64,000 nt of DNA from Haloprofundus halobius (GTDB lineage: Archaea; Halobacteriota; Halobacteria; Halobacteriales; Haloferacaceae), in contig NZ_CP083666.1 of the NCBI RefSeq assembly GCF_020097835.1, positions 1,240,001 through 1,304,000 on the forward strand, read 5' to 3'. The notes under the pieces are model-generated. The model worked only from the letters and a program-made list of their open reading frames with translations, was not told the DNA's origin and searched no databases. A program made the position numbers and the translations under genes. Below, piece after piece: positions 1 to 8,784 of the stretch (the first letter of the stretch is position 1; every line of letters starts with the position of its first letter).

Positions 1-795
1 CGCCTCTTCGATGGCCGCGGCGGCGAGACCGAGTCCGTGGCCGCCGACGGCGACGCGGCCGTGGTTGAAGAAGTCAGCGAGCATGTAGAAGCCGCCGCCC
101 TCACTGCCGATGAGGTTCTCCTCGGGAACCACGCAGTCGTCGAAGACGATGTGGCCCTGCTTGGAGGCGCGCATCCCCATCTTCTCGGGGATGTGCTCGG
201 CCTCGTAGCCGTCGGTGTCGGTCTCGACGATGAACATCGAGTAGTTCGAGTAGCGGTCGTCGGCGTTGCCGGTCTTCGCGTAGACGGTGAGCCACTCCGC
301 CTCGACGGCGTTGCCGATCCAGTACTTCTCGCCGTTGAGGACGTAGCCGTCGTCGGTCTTCTCGGCGCTCGTCGTCATGCCCGCCATGTCCGACCCGGTG
401 TCGGGTTCGGAGACGGCGAGGCCCGAGATCTGCTCGCACTCGGCGACGGGACGGAGGTACTCCTCTTTCTGCTCCTCGCTCCCGTAATGCTCGACGATTT
501 CACAGCCGAAACTCGCGAGCATGAGGGTGAGACCGATACCGGCGTCGGCGCGGTAGAACTCCTCGGCCAGCGCGAGCACCTGATACATGTCGTACCCCTC
601 GCCGCCGTACTCCTCGCCAATGTCCTGAGCGATGAGACCGGCGTCCTGGGCCGCTTCCAGAATCTCCCACGGGTAGTCGCCCGTGCGGAAGTACTCCTCG
701 GCGTTCGGTTCGATGTGCTCCTCGGCGAACTCCCGGGCCGCCTGCTTGACCTCGCGGGCGTGTTCCGGGACGATGGTCTCGTCCAGAAGGTCCAT
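1..795 (-). CDS. Acyl-CoA dehydrogenase, 3' end outside window
   Basis: FAD enzyme of the acyl-CoA dehydrogenase family, which introduces a trans-2 double bond into acyl-CoA in fatty-acid or branched-chain amino-acid breakdown in the cytoplasm. I translated 265 codons from an ATG at 795 (MDLLDETIVPEHAREV). The N-terminal helical domain is followed by the family signature LAVSEPDTGSDMAGMTT around residues 125-141 and by WIGNA and NHGRVAVGGHGLGLAAAA, as in the second half of the family fold. About a third of a typical 380-residue protein, including the usual catalytic-base region, lies before base 1. The family is certain. The acyl chain it prefers cannot be read from sequence. Confidence 0.93.
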   Translation of the reverse strand, partial: MDLLDETIVPEHAREVKQAAREFAEEHIEPNAEEYFRTGDYPWEILEAAQDAGLIAQDIGEEYGGEGYDMYQVLALAEEFYRADAGIGLTLMLASFGCEIVEHYGSEEQKEEYLRPVAECEQISGLAVSEPDTGSDMAGMTTSAEKTDDGYVLNGEKYWIGNAVEAEWLTVYAKTGNADDRYSNYSMFIVETDTDGYEAEHIPEKMGMRASKQGHIVFDDCVVPEENLIGSEGGGFYMLADFFNHGRVAVGGHGLGLAAAAIEEA

Positions 796-958
796 ACCGA
801 TACGTCAGTGGCACGTAGTAAAATAGCTCGTGGAACGGTAACTAACGGGCGTGAGGTTTACTCGGCGCGTCCGCGTCCAGCCGTTTATTCTGGACGACGA
901 AGGTCTCAGGGAGAATCGTGCCGAGTGCGTCTCTCTTCGAGCGCGAGTAAACGCGCTC

Positions 959-2905
959 TTAGTGGTTTCCCTCGCCTGTCGACCCCGGTGCACCGTCGGT
1001 CGACGACTCGCCGGCGCTGTCGGCTTCACCGCCGTTCTCGTCCGGTTCGGCGCCTCCGACGCCCGAATCGGTCTCTTCGCCGTCGGCGTCCTCGGTCTCT
1101 TCGCCGGCCGCGGCGACATCGCCGTTTTCGTCGTCTTGTTCGGTGTCGGATTCGTCGTTTTCGCCGATTTCGCCTCTACTGTATTCGCCGTCGTCACCGT
1201 TTTCGTCGTCGTCGCCCGAACTCGACTCGGCCTCCTCGACGATGCCTCCGGCGTGTTTCGACGCGTCGTCTGTCGTATCTCGGTCGGGAGACGCGTCCGC
1301 CGCTCCCGTCCCAGTCGCTCCCGAGATCTCCGACTCGTTCGGTTCGCCGAGTTCGCGCGTCGACTCCGCCGACTCGGCGTCTTCGATGCGGACGCCGTCG
1401 CCCAGCCGTTCGCGGAGCGCCGCCCGGTCGACGGTGCCCGAGACCGTCCGAGGGAGTTCGTGGTCGAACTCGATGGTCCGCGGGAGTTTGAACCCCGCGA
1501 GTCGCTCCCGACAGAACGCTTCGACGTCCTCGACGGAGAGGCCGGGGTTCTTCGGCACTAGAAGCGCTGCGACCCGTTCGCCCCACTCCTCGTCGGGGAC
1601 GCCGACGACGGCGGCGTCGGCGACGTCTGGATGCGAGCGAAGCGTCTCGACGATTTCGCCGGGGTCGACGTTCTCGCCGCCGGTGATGATTCGGTCGTCG
1701 AGACGGTTGAGCACGTAGACGCGGCCGCCTTCGTCGCGGTAGCCGACATCGCCGGTGCGGAGGCCGTTCGGTCCGAACGCCTCGGCTGTCGCCTCGTCGT
1801 CGCCGTAGTAGCCCGGCGAGACCGTCGGGCCGTCGACGACCAACTCGCCCACCTCGTTCGGCGGGAGCTCCGCTCCGTTCTCGTCGACGACCGTCAGTCG
1901 CGTCCAGAACAGCGGGCGGCCGACCGTGCCGGGGTTGTCGTACGCCTCCTCCGGGCGGGCGGTCGAAATCTGCGAGGCCGTCTCGGTCATCCCGTACGTC
2001 GGGTGCACCGGGACGGAGTAGTCGCGACAGCGCTCGACGAGCGACTGCGGGGCGGGCGCGCCGCCCAACAGGACGACTCGCAACGAGTCGGCGAGCGTCC
2101 CACGCGTGTCGAGCATCTGCGTGAGCATCGTCGGCACGAGTGAGACGCACGTGATATCGTACTGACCGATGTCGTCGGCGGTCGACCCTGGGTCGTACTC
2201 CTCGCGGAGGACGACGGTGATGCCGTACAGCGGCCCGCGGAGAATCGGGCCGATACCGCCCATGTGGTACAGCGATAGCGGCACCAGCCAGCGGTCGTCC
2301 GGCGAGATGCCGAGGTGGAACGCCGAGGCGACGGCGCTCGACAGCACATTGCCCATCTCCAGAACGACGGCTTTCGGGTCTCCGGTCGTCCCCGAGGTGA
2401 AAAGCAGCAGCATCGGGTCCGAGCGCTTCCACTCGACGGGGACGACCGCCTCGGCGGTCGCGTCCTTGAACGACTCGACGACGTCGTACCGCGGTTCGTC
2501 GACCGAGATTATCGGGGTCTCCGCAACCGCAGTCTCGGCGGTCGGTTCGCTCGTCCCGACCGCCTCGACGGCCGTCTCCTCTGTCGTCTCACCGCAGACG
2601 AGCGTCGTCAGGTCGGCACGACGTATCTGTGGGCCGAGTTCGGCAGCGGTGAGTCGGTCGTTCAGGGGAACGAGCGTCGCACCGAGGCGCATCGAGGCGT
2701 GGACGAACAACACGTACGCCACCCGACTGTCCATCAGAACACCGAGGTGGTCACCCGCCTCGACACCGAGGGCCGCCAGTCGCCCCGCAGTCTCCTCGAC
2801 GGCGGCGTCGAGTTCGGCGACGGTCCACTCGGCCCCCGAATCGGCGACGACGAGCGCCGTCGCCGCCGGAGACGTCTGTGCCCGGTCCGAGAGCCAATCA
2901 CGCAT
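959..2905 (-). CDS. menE: AMP-forming acyl-CoA ligase, probably MenE, with a long acidic tail
   Basis: Adenylate-forming ligase of 648 residues, most likely o-succinylbenzoate-CoA ligase of menaquinone synthesis, a quinone haloarchaea use. Seen: nucleotide loop FTSGTTGDPK near residue 170, PTYGMTETAS near 303, RTGDVGYRD near 386 and DDRIITGGENVDPGEI just after. The start MRDWLSDRAQ at 2905 is preferred over an upstream ATG at 2929. Two oddities: the A10 motif reads PRTVSGTVDR, so the usual catalytic lysine is threonine, and the last 142 residues are a Glu/Asp/Gly/Ser-rich low-complexity tail that the core enzyme of about 506 residues does not need. MenE is an inference from overall similarity; another acyl-CoA ligase is possible. 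Confidence 0.75.
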   Translation of the reverse strand: MRDWLSDRAQTSPAATALVVADSGAEWTVAELDAAVEETAGRLAALGVEAGDHLGVLMDSRVAYVLFVHASMRLGATLVPLNDRLTAAELGPQIRRADLTTLVCGETTEETAVEAVGTSEPTAETAVAETPIISVDEPRYDVVESFKDATAEAVVPVEWKRSDPMLLLFTSGTTGDPKAVVLEMGNVLSSAVASAFHLGISPDDRWLVPLSLYHMGGIGPILRGPLYGITVVLREEYDPGSTADDIGQYDITCVSLVPTMLTQMLDTRGTLADSLRVVLLGGAPAPQSLVERCRDYSVPVHPTYGMTETASQISTARPEEAYDNPGTVGRPLFWTRLTVVDENGAELPPNEVGELVVDGPTVSPGYYGDDEATAEAFGPNGLRTGDVGYRDEGGRVYVLNRLDDRIITGGENVDPGEIVETLRSHPDVADAAVVGVPDEEWGERVAALLVPKNPGLSVEDVEAFCRERLAGFKLPRTIEFDHELPRTVSGTVDRAALRERLGDGVRIEDAESAESTRELGEPNESEISGATGTGAADASPDRDTTDDASKHAGGIVEEAESSSGDDDENGDDGEYSRGEIGENDESDTEQDDENGDVAAAGEETEDADGEETDSGVGGAEPDENGGEADSAGESSTDGAPGSTGEGNH

Positions 2906-3031
2906 ACCTCGGGATAGCGGGGGGAGCACAACTGTCTTTGCATCGGCATCTCCCGACGTCGTCGACTCTCGTAACGCAGGGTGGTAGTTGGACGAACGCC
3001 GAGCGATCCGAAACGAACGCCGCCGGTCCGC

Positions 3032-3415
3032 TTAGTGCTCGACGAACTCGACGAGCACGCCGCCGGTCGATTTCGGGTGCAAGAAGGCGACTCGATGTCC
3101 CCACGCGCCCGGCCTCGGTTCCTCGTCGATGAGTTCGACGCCCGCATCTCTCGCCGTAGCGAGCGCCGACTCGATGTCTTCCGTCGCGAGCGCGAAGTGG
3201 TGCAGCCCGGGGCCGGCGCTGTCGAGGTAGCGCGCGATTGCGCCGTCTGCGTGCGGTTCGAGGAGCTCGAAGTAGCCGTCGTCGAGTTCGAGGAAGACGA
3301 CGGTCATCCCGTCGAACTCCTCGCGATGGGCTTCGGGCGCGTCGAACAACTCGCCGAACAACTCCGCGAGCGCGTCGGCGTCGCGGGTGGCGACGCCTGC
3401 GTGGTCGAACTGCAT
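3032..3415 (-). CDS. mce: Methylmalonyl-CoA epimerase
   Basis: VOC-fold protein of 127 residues, the usual length. It interconverts (R)- and (S)-methylmalonyl-CoA so that propionyl-CoA can enter the TCA cycle through the mutase. The metal ligands typical of the family can be placed: His in MQFDHAGVA at the N terminus, Glu in DGYFELLEP, His in GPGLHHFAL, and Glu in GVLVEFVEH at the C terminus. A nearby acyl-CoA dehydrogenase fits propionyl-CoA producing degradation. It sits 126 bases downstream of the menE start with an unrelated role. Start ATG at 3415. Confidence 0.88.
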   Translation of the reverse strand: MQFDHAGVATRDADALAELFGELFDAPEAHREEFDGMTVVFLELDDGYFELLEPHADGAIARYLDSAGPGLHHFALATEDIESALATARDAGVELIDEEPRPGAWGHRVAFLHPKSTGGVLVEFVEH

Positions 3416-3468
3416 ACCCGCGCTTCGTCGGGCGAAGAGATAAATCCCCGAACGACAGTTCGGTGAGT

Positions 3469-3783
3469 ATGGAGCTCTCCAACACCGACGAAATTGCGGG
3501 CCGCGAAATCACCGAGACGCTCGGCGTCGTTCGCGGAAACACCGTCCGCGCCCGCAACATCGGCCGCGACATCACGCAGGGACTCCGCAACGTCGTCGGC
3601 GGCGAACTGAAAGGCTACACCGAACTGATGTCCGACGCCCGCGAGGAGGCCCTCGCTCGCATGGAGGCGGAAGCCGAGGAACTGGGCGCGGACGCCGTCG
3701 TCAACGTGCGCTTCGTCACCTCCGACATCGCCCAGAGCGGCGCGGAGTTGCTGGCGTACGGGACGGCGGTCGAACTCGACTGA
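3469..3783 (+). CDS. YbjQ/UPF0145 family protein
   Basis: Small cytoplasmic protein of 104 residues, the normal length for the YbjQ family (heavy-metal-binding-domain fold, pentameric in solved members; no established reaction). Family features seen: TLGVVRGNTVRARNIGRD near residues 16-34, the YTELMSDAREEALARM helix, and the ELGADAVVNVRFVTS strand near 71-85. The start ATG at 3469 has GGTGA five bases upstream. It diverges from the epimerase gene with a 53-base gap, so both promoters share that space. Function unknown. Confidence 0.88.
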   Translation: MELSNTDEIAGREITETLGVVRGNTVRARNIGRDITQGLRNVVGGELKGYTELMSDAREEALARMEAEAEELGADAVVNVRFVTSDIAQSGAELLAYGTAVELD

Positions 3784-3812
3784 GCGCGTAGGCGATTCGC
3801 AACCGCTTTCTC

Positions 3813-4643
3813 TTACTTCCCGAACACGCGCGAGACGTTGCGAGCGACGCGCCACCCGGCGTCGCGCGCCCACGGGGGAAGGTACCCGCCGAGGACGAGT
3901 ACGCGACCCTGCATCCCGACGGGGTAACGCTCGCGAGGCTTCGGCGCGCTGGCGGCGCGGACGATGGTCGTCGCCGTCTCGTCGGCGTCGCCGCCGAGGT
4001 CGGCGAGGTCCGGCAGCCAGTAGTCGAGCATCCCGTAGAGCTCGGCGTACCGGCCGCCCTCGGCGACGCGGGCGTCGAGGTCCGAGAAGACGTCGTCGAC
4101 GAATCCGGTGCCGACGACGCCGGGTTCGACGAGAATCGCGTCGACGTCGAACGGTTCGAGTTCGCCGCGAAGCGCCTCCGTCCACCCCTCGACGGCGAAC
4201 TTCGAGGCGGTGTAGGCAGCCATCCCCGGCAGCGGGTAGCGGCCGACGACGCTCGACAGATTCACCACGCGGCCGATTTCGGAGTCGCGGAGGTACGGGA
4301 GTGCGGCCTTCGTCACGCGGTGCATGCCGACGACGTTCACCTCGAACAGTTCGGAGACGTCCTCGGCGTCGGTCTCCTCGACGGCCCCGACGTGGCCGAC
4401 GCCCGCGTTGTTGACGAGACAGTCCAGCCGACCCGCCTCCTCGGCGATATCGTCGACGACCGAACCCACATCCTCGTCCGTCACGTCGAGGACGACCGTC
4501 TCGCAGCCGTCGGCTTCGAGCGGTTCGAGCGCCTCCGCGTCGAGACCTGTCGCGTAGACGGTCCAGTCGGCCTCCGCGAAGGCGCGCGCCGCCCGTCGTC
4601 CGATACCCTCGTCGCAACCGGTGATGAGTACGACCCGTGTCAC
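3813..4643 (-). CDS. Short-chain dehydrogenase/reductase
   Basis: Classical SDR oxidoreductase. The cofactor motif reads ITGCDEGIGRRAARAF at the N terminus, NNAG follows near residue 80, and the catalytic Ser and YTASK are present (LSSVVGRYPLPGMAAYTASK). I set the start at the GTG at 4643: a TTTTAT box at 4669-4674 lies 29 bases upstream, which would make a leaderless transcript. The in-frame ATG at 4670 falls inside that box and adds nine residues with no family match. The C-terminal part (about 80 residues after the catalytic core) ends in an amphipathic PPWARDAGWRVARNVSR stretch. Substrate unknown. Confidence 0.85.
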   Translation of the reverse strand: MTRVVLITGCDEGIGRRAARAFAEADWTVYATGLDAEALEPLEADGCETVVLDVTDEDVGSVVDDIAEEAGRLDCLVNNAGVGHVGAVEETDAEDVSELFEVNVVGMHRVTKAALPYLRDSEIGRVVNLSSVVGRYPLPGMAAYTASKFAVEGWTEALRGELEPFDVDAILVEPGVVGTGFVDDVFSDLDARVAEGGRYAELYGMLDYWLPDLADLGGDADETATTIVRAASAPKPRERYPVGMQGRVLVLGGYLPPWARDAGWRVARNVSRVFGK

Positions 4644-4774
4644 GCTCGACGATACTCTCGTCTGGAACATAAAACGGGGCGTGCTGTGGCATCGCGTGCA
4701 ACACGCGCCGGTTCTGTGGCCGCCAACTCTCGTCGCCGACGAACCGCTTTGTCGCTGGAGGCGCTACCGACGGT

Positions 4775-5281
4775 ATGGCACACGTCGAAACCATCTTTAT
4801 CGCCACCGAAGACAGCGCCCCCATGGAGGAACTCGACAGCGTCGACGCCGTCGAGGACGGTCTCAGCGGCGACCGCTACCAGACCGGCCGCGGCTACTAC
4901 TCGCCGTACGACGTCTGCGAGGTGACGCTCATCGAGGGCGAAGCCATCGACGAGATACGCGAGGAGTTCGACATCGACCTCACCGACGGTCGACATCGCC
5001 GAAACATCGTCACCCGCGGCGTCGAGGGTCACGACCTGCTGCACACTACGTTCCGCGTCGGTGACGCGCTCCTGCGGGGGACGCGCCCGCGACCACCCTG
5101 TGCGCACGTCGAACAGGTCGCTGACGAGGAGGGCGTCGCGCGGGCGCTGAAGAACCGGCGCGGCGGAATCTGCGCCGACGTGGTCGAACCGGGGACGATA
5201 CGCGCCGGTGACGAACTCGAAGTCGTCGAGGAAGATCCGCAGACGATGGGTCGGAAGATAGCCGAGCGGTTGGGTCTGTAG
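4775..5281 (+). CDS. MOSC domain protein
   Basis: Stand-alone MOSC domain of 168 residues. MOSC proteins are predicted to handle molybdenum-cofactor sulfur through a conserved cysteine. Seen: EDGLSGDRYQ near residue 30, the DGRHRRNIVTRGV segment near 70-82 and PPCAHVEQV near 107, whose Cys is the expected sulfur carrier. The fragment RRGGICADVVEPGTIRAGDEL closes the barrel. It diverges from the SDR gene. A GGAGG element lies about 15 bases before the ATG, so leadered translation is possible. Acceptor unknown. Confidence 0.87.
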   Translation: MAHVETIFIATEDSAPMEELDSVDAVEDGLSGDRYQTGRGYYSPYDVCEVTLIEGEAIDEIREEFDIDLTDGRHRRNIVTRGVEGHDLLHTTFRVGDALLRGTRPRPPCAHVEQVADEEGVARALKNRRGGICADVVEPGTIRAGDELEVVEEDPQTMGRKIAERLGL

Positions 5282-5476
5282 CGGCCGGAGCCGCTGCGTT
5301 CGGAGCGAGTCTCGCGGGCGCTACGGGAAGATGCTCTCGGGCAGGTACGCCGTGACGGTCCAGTTAGGCGCGTAGAGTAAATACCTCCCTGTCGTGCGTC
5401 GGTCGCGCACGACGGCGTCGAGACGGCGTTTCCGGACGTACCTTAATACGGACGGGCGTCGTTCGCAACACAACCG

Positions 5477-6658
5477 ATGTCGGAGCAACTCGACCGAGCG
5501 GCCGACGAACTCGTCGCTCAGTTCGGTGAGGGCGGACGGGTCGTCGGCGCGACGGCGCCCGGCCGCGTCAACCTCGTCGGCGGCCACACCGACTACAACG
5601 ACGGCTTCGTCCTTCCGGCGGCTATCGACCGCCGCATCGCCGTCGCCGCGCGCGCCCGAGACGACGGGACGGTTCGCGTCTACTCGGCGGATTTCGACGA
5701 GACGGCGACGTTCGAACTCTCGGAACTGGACCCGCCCGACGCCGCCGAGTGGGCCGACTACGTGAAAGGCGTCGTCGCGGAACTCCGGGCGCTCGGCGGC
5801 GAATCGGCGACCGAACTCGGCGGCGCGGACCTCGCCGTCGTCGGCGGCGTCCCTCGCGGAGCCGGACTCTCCTCCTCGGCGGCGCTGGAACTCGCCGTCG
5901 GCGGCGCGCTCGTGGCCGCGTTCGGCCTCAACGTCGACCGCCGGAGCCTCGCCGAACTCGCGTGGCGCGCCGAGACCGAGTTCGTCGGCCTCGACTGCGG
6001 CATCATGGACCAGTACGCCGTCGCACTCTGCGAGGCCGACGCCGCGCTGTTTCTGGACTGCCGGGACCGCTCGACCGAACTCGTTCCATTCGACGGCGAC
6101 CGCGCCCGCATCGTCGCGGTGGACACGAACGTCGAACACGAACTCGTCGACTCGGCGTACAACGACCGGGTTCGGGAGTGCGCTCGGGGCGTCGACCTGC
6201 TGGACGACCGCCTCGACGCCGAATTCAGGTCGCTCCGAGATGTCTCTCCGGCGACGCTCGACGCCCACGCCGACGCGCTCCCCGAGACGATTCGTCGTCG
6301 TTGCCGACACGTCGTCTCCGAGAACGAGCGCGTGCGACGCGCCGCGGCGGCGCTCCGAGAGGGCGATTACGCCGCCGTCGGCGAGCGGATGTTCGACTCT
6401 CACGAGAGCCTTCGCGACGACTACGAGGTTAGCTGTGCGGAATTGGACGTGGTCGTCGAACTTGCCAGAGAAGCCGAGGGCGTCTACGGCGCGCGACTCA
6501 CCGGCGCCGGGTTCGGCGGCTCTGTCGTCGCGCTCGTCGCGCCGGAAGCCGTCGCCGAGTTCGAGGCGGCGGTTCGGCGGGAGTATCCGCGGCGGACCGG
6601 CGTGGAGCCGGATATCTACGACTGCGACGTCGTCGGCGGGTACGCGCTAGAGCGGTGA
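5477..6658 (+). CDS. galK: Galactokinase (GHMP kinase) with altered sugar motif
   Basis: GHMP-family sugar kinase of 393 residues, the normal galactokinase length. It should phosphorylate C1 of galactose with ATP. Seen: galactokinase signature GRVNLVGGHTDYNDG near residues 30-45, ATP loop GAGLSSSAALE near 128-138, and C-terminal GAGFGGSVVALV near 343. The motif normally reads GEHTDYN; here the Glu, which contacts the sugar in characterised galactokinases, is Gly. A TATA-like TTAATAC at 5443-5449 lies about 30 bases before the ATG. It converges on a gluconate/galactonate-type dehydratase gene, suggesting a local hexose locus. Another C1 sugar kinase activity is possible. Confidence 0.82.
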   Translation: MSEQLDRAADELVAQFGEGGRVVGATAPGRVNLVGGHTDYNDGFVLPAAIDRRIAVAARARDDGTVRVYSADFDETATFELSELDPPDAAEWADYVKGVVAELRALGGESATELGGADLAVVGGVPRGAGLSSSAALELAVGGALVAAFGLNVDRRSLAELAWRAETEFVGLDCGIMDQYAVALCEADAALFLDCRDRSTELVPFDGDRARIVAVDTNVEHELVDSAYNDRVRECARGVDLLDDRLDAEFRSLRDVSPATLDAHADALPETIRRRCRHVVSENERVRRAAAALREGDYAAVGERMFDSHESLRDDYEVSCAELDVVVELAREAEGVYGARLTGAGFGGSVVALVAPEAVAEFEAAVRREYPRRTGVEPDIYDCDVVGGYALER

Positions 6659-6913
6659 GCGAACCCCGAATCGAGCGACTCGTGGGTACCTCGGGCGCCG
6701 TATCGGCCTTCGAGCCGGATATAAGCCAGTCATCTCGCGAAAGCGGACGGCTCGGACCTATCAGGAACAAAATCCCGTCCTGCGGGCGCCTGCCACGCCG
6801 CCGGTGTGACGAGCCTCCGCCTCGTCGAACTCCGCGACGCTGTGCGTCGCGTGCTCGACTTCGCTCCGCTCAGTCGAACGCCGCCGGACGGAGTCCGGCG
6901 AACTCGATCCGGC

Positions 6914-8152
6914 TCACTCCTCGTCGAACAACTCCTCGCCGTCGATCATGCGCTCTTCGACGACGTCCATGTCGAGCGTCAGGCCGAGGCCTGGTTTCTC
7001 CGGAATCTCGATGTAGCCGTTCTCGATCACGTCCTCTTCGACCAGGTCCTCCCACCAGCCGAGCTCGTAGGAGTGGTACTCGACGGCCAGCGAGTTCGGG
7101 ATGGCCGCGCCGACCTGTGCGGAGGCCATCGTCGCGATGGGTGAGGAGACGTTGTGCATCGCCACCGGCGTGTAGTAGGTGTCGGCGATATCGGCTATCT
7201 TACGCGTCTCGCGCATCCCGCCGACCTTGGGCATGTCGGGCGCGATGATGTCGACGGCCTGCTCTTCGAGGAGCCGGCGGTGGCCGTGTTTGCGGTAGAC
7301 GTTCTCGCCGGCGGTGATGGGCGTCGAGGTGAACTGCGTCACCTCGCGCTGGACGTCGTGGTTCTCCGGCGGGACCGGGTCTTCGAGCCACCAGACGTCG
7401 AACTCCTCGATGGACTGTGCGAGGCGCTTGGCGCTACCCGCCGAGAACGTCCAGTGGCAGTCGAAGGCGACGTCGGCGCGGTCCTTCACGCGCTCGGTCA
7501 CTTTCTCGACGATTTCGGCCTTGTGGCGAATCTCACCCGGGCGGAGGTGTCGGTTCGCGCGGTCCTTCTCCAGTCCCGAGGGCACGTCGAGGTCGAACTT
7601 CAGCGCGTCGTAGCCGAGTTCTTCGACGACGCGCTCGGCCTCGTCGGCGCAGGCGTCGGGGTCGGCCTCCTCCTCGGTGTGGCAGTCGCAGTAGACGCGG
7701 ACCTCGTCGCGGTACTTCCCGCCGAGCAGTTGGTAGGCGGGGACGTCGAGAATCTTGCCCGCGAGATCGTGAAGCGCGATCTCGATACCCGAGATGGCGG
7801 TAACGGTGACGCCGCCGATGGAGCCCTCGCCGGACATCTTCTGGACGAGATGTTCGGTGAGGCGGTCGATGTCGAGCGGATTCTCGCCGACGACGAACGG
7901 CGCCATCCGCTGGATGAGTTCGGGGACGCCCGCGCCCCAGTACGCCTCGCCGGTGCCGACGACGCCCGCGTCGGTGTAGACGCGGACGAGCGTCCACGGG
8001 AAGTTCCCGTCGATCATTGTCGTCTGGACGTCGGTGATTTCGACGTCGCGTGCGCCGCCGCGCTCGCCGGTGACGCCCATCGTCTCGGCGGAGAGGTCCC
8101 GCATCGTGTACTCCGCGTTCGGGTCGTGGAGTTTCGCGTAGTCCTTCGTCAT
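6914..8152 (-). CDS. gnaD: Enolase-superfamily sugar-acid dehydratase, GnaD-like
   Basis: Mandelate racemase/enolase superfamily dehydratase of 412 residues. It closely resembles what I recall of the Haloferax D-gluconate dehydratase that makes KDG in the semiphosphorylated Entner-Doudoroff route. Seen: capping domain (YTDAGVVGTGEAYWG), metal ligand region VAFDCHWTF near residue 233, WWLEDPVPPEN near 255, ITAGENVYRK near 283, and VAMHNVSSP near 333 with the family His. Start ATG at 8152. The AT-rich stretch 8225-8265 probably holds its promoter. A decayed relative lies just upstream in the divergent orientation. Gluconate versus galactonate specificity cannot be decided here. Confidence 0.82.
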   Translation of the reverse strand: MTKDYAKLHDPNAEYTMRDLSAETMGVTGERGGARDVEITDVQTTMIDGNFPWTLVRVYTDAGVVGTGEAYWGAGVPELIQRMAPFVVGENPLDIDRLTEHLVQKMSGEGSIGGVTVTAISGIEIALHDLAGKILDVPAYQLLGGKYRDEVRVYCDCHTEEEADPDACADEAERVVEELGYDALKFDLDVPSGLEKDRANRHLRPGEIRHKAEIVEKVTERVKDRADVAFDCHWTFSAGSAKRLAQSIEEFDVWWLEDPVPPENHDVQREVTQFTSTPITAGENVYRKHGHRRLLEEQAVDIIAPDMPKVGGMRETRKIADIADTYYTPVAMHNVSSPIATMASAQVGAAIPNSLAVEYHSYELGWWEDLVEEDVIENGYIEIPEKPGLGLTLDMDVVEERMIDGEELFDEE

Positions 8153-8261
8153 CTCGTGTAACGGTAGGCAGTTCCTGCCCCTAAAGCGGTTATGTACGCG
8201 TCCGGGAGCGACAGTACCGAAAGCCATAAAAAGTATTACAATCCGAGTAAATACTCCGCGT

Positions 8262-8594
8262 ATAGAGATCACAACGGTCGAGACGTTCGTCGTCGACGCC
8301 GACTGGCGCAACTGGTTCTTCGTGCAGGTCACGACCGACAAGGGGTACACCGAAGTCGGCGAGGCGCTCAGCGGCGAGGGCCTCACCGCGGCGCTGGAAG
8401 CGACCACGGGGGTTCACAAACACTACCTCATCGGCGAGGATCCGCTGAACCGCTAGAAGATAAGCCGCCGACTCCGGCGTTATCCGTTCGCGTGGCGCGG
8501 CGGAAAGCTCATCAACGCCGTCGCGTCGGCGCCACGGCGACAGACACTCCTCGCAGGATTTGACATCCGTCGAGTCGCCCGAACGGGCATCTGA
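8262..8594 (+). pseudogene. Relic of a second enolase-superfamily dehydratase (N-terminal part)
   Basis: No complete frame exists here, but one frame (8262 onward) reads IEITTVETFVVDADWRNWFF, QVTTDKGYTEVGEALSGEG, HYLIGEDPLN, then an in-frame TAG at 8454-8456, then RYPFAWRGGKLINAVASA in the same frame before similarity stops near 8530. This order (capping-domain strands, VGEDP, RYPFWRGG) is that of the mandelate racemase family N terminus. There is no start codon near the homology, and the catalytic barrel is missing entirely. It diverges from the intact dehydratase at 6914-8152. I read it as a truncated pseudogene with one nonsense codon. Confidence 0.7.
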
Positions 8595-8659
8595 GACCGG
8601 AAGACCGGACGTTCCGACCCCTGTCCCGTGGTTTCTGAAAACGTGGTTAGGGACCCATT

Positions 8660-8679
8660 ACCGGTGCTCTGACACCGGT
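8660..8679. promoter_or_regulatory. Perfect 7-bp dyad upstream of a secreted-protein cluster
   Basis: ACCGGTG, six-base spacer, CACCGGT. It lies about 105 bases before the ATG at 8785 and about 25 bases before a TATA-like GATACTTA at 8703-8710. TCTGACAG occurs twice just downstream (8689 and 8711 regions). It could be an operator or the terminator hairpin of the relic upstream. Confidence 0.4.
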
Positions 8680-8784
8680 TGAGCCCATTTCTGACAGCTC
8701 GTGATACTTATCTGACAGCCAATGAGTAAGTGGGTACCACCCGGAGTGTAGAGCAAGCCGGGAGAGACCGGCAAGACGCGAACC

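Noticed and set aside
37-1491. A 484-codon open frame on the plus strand
   Set aside because: It lies antisense to the acyl-CoA dehydrogenase and ligase, and its product is an Arg/Val-rich composition typical of GC-rich shadow frames.
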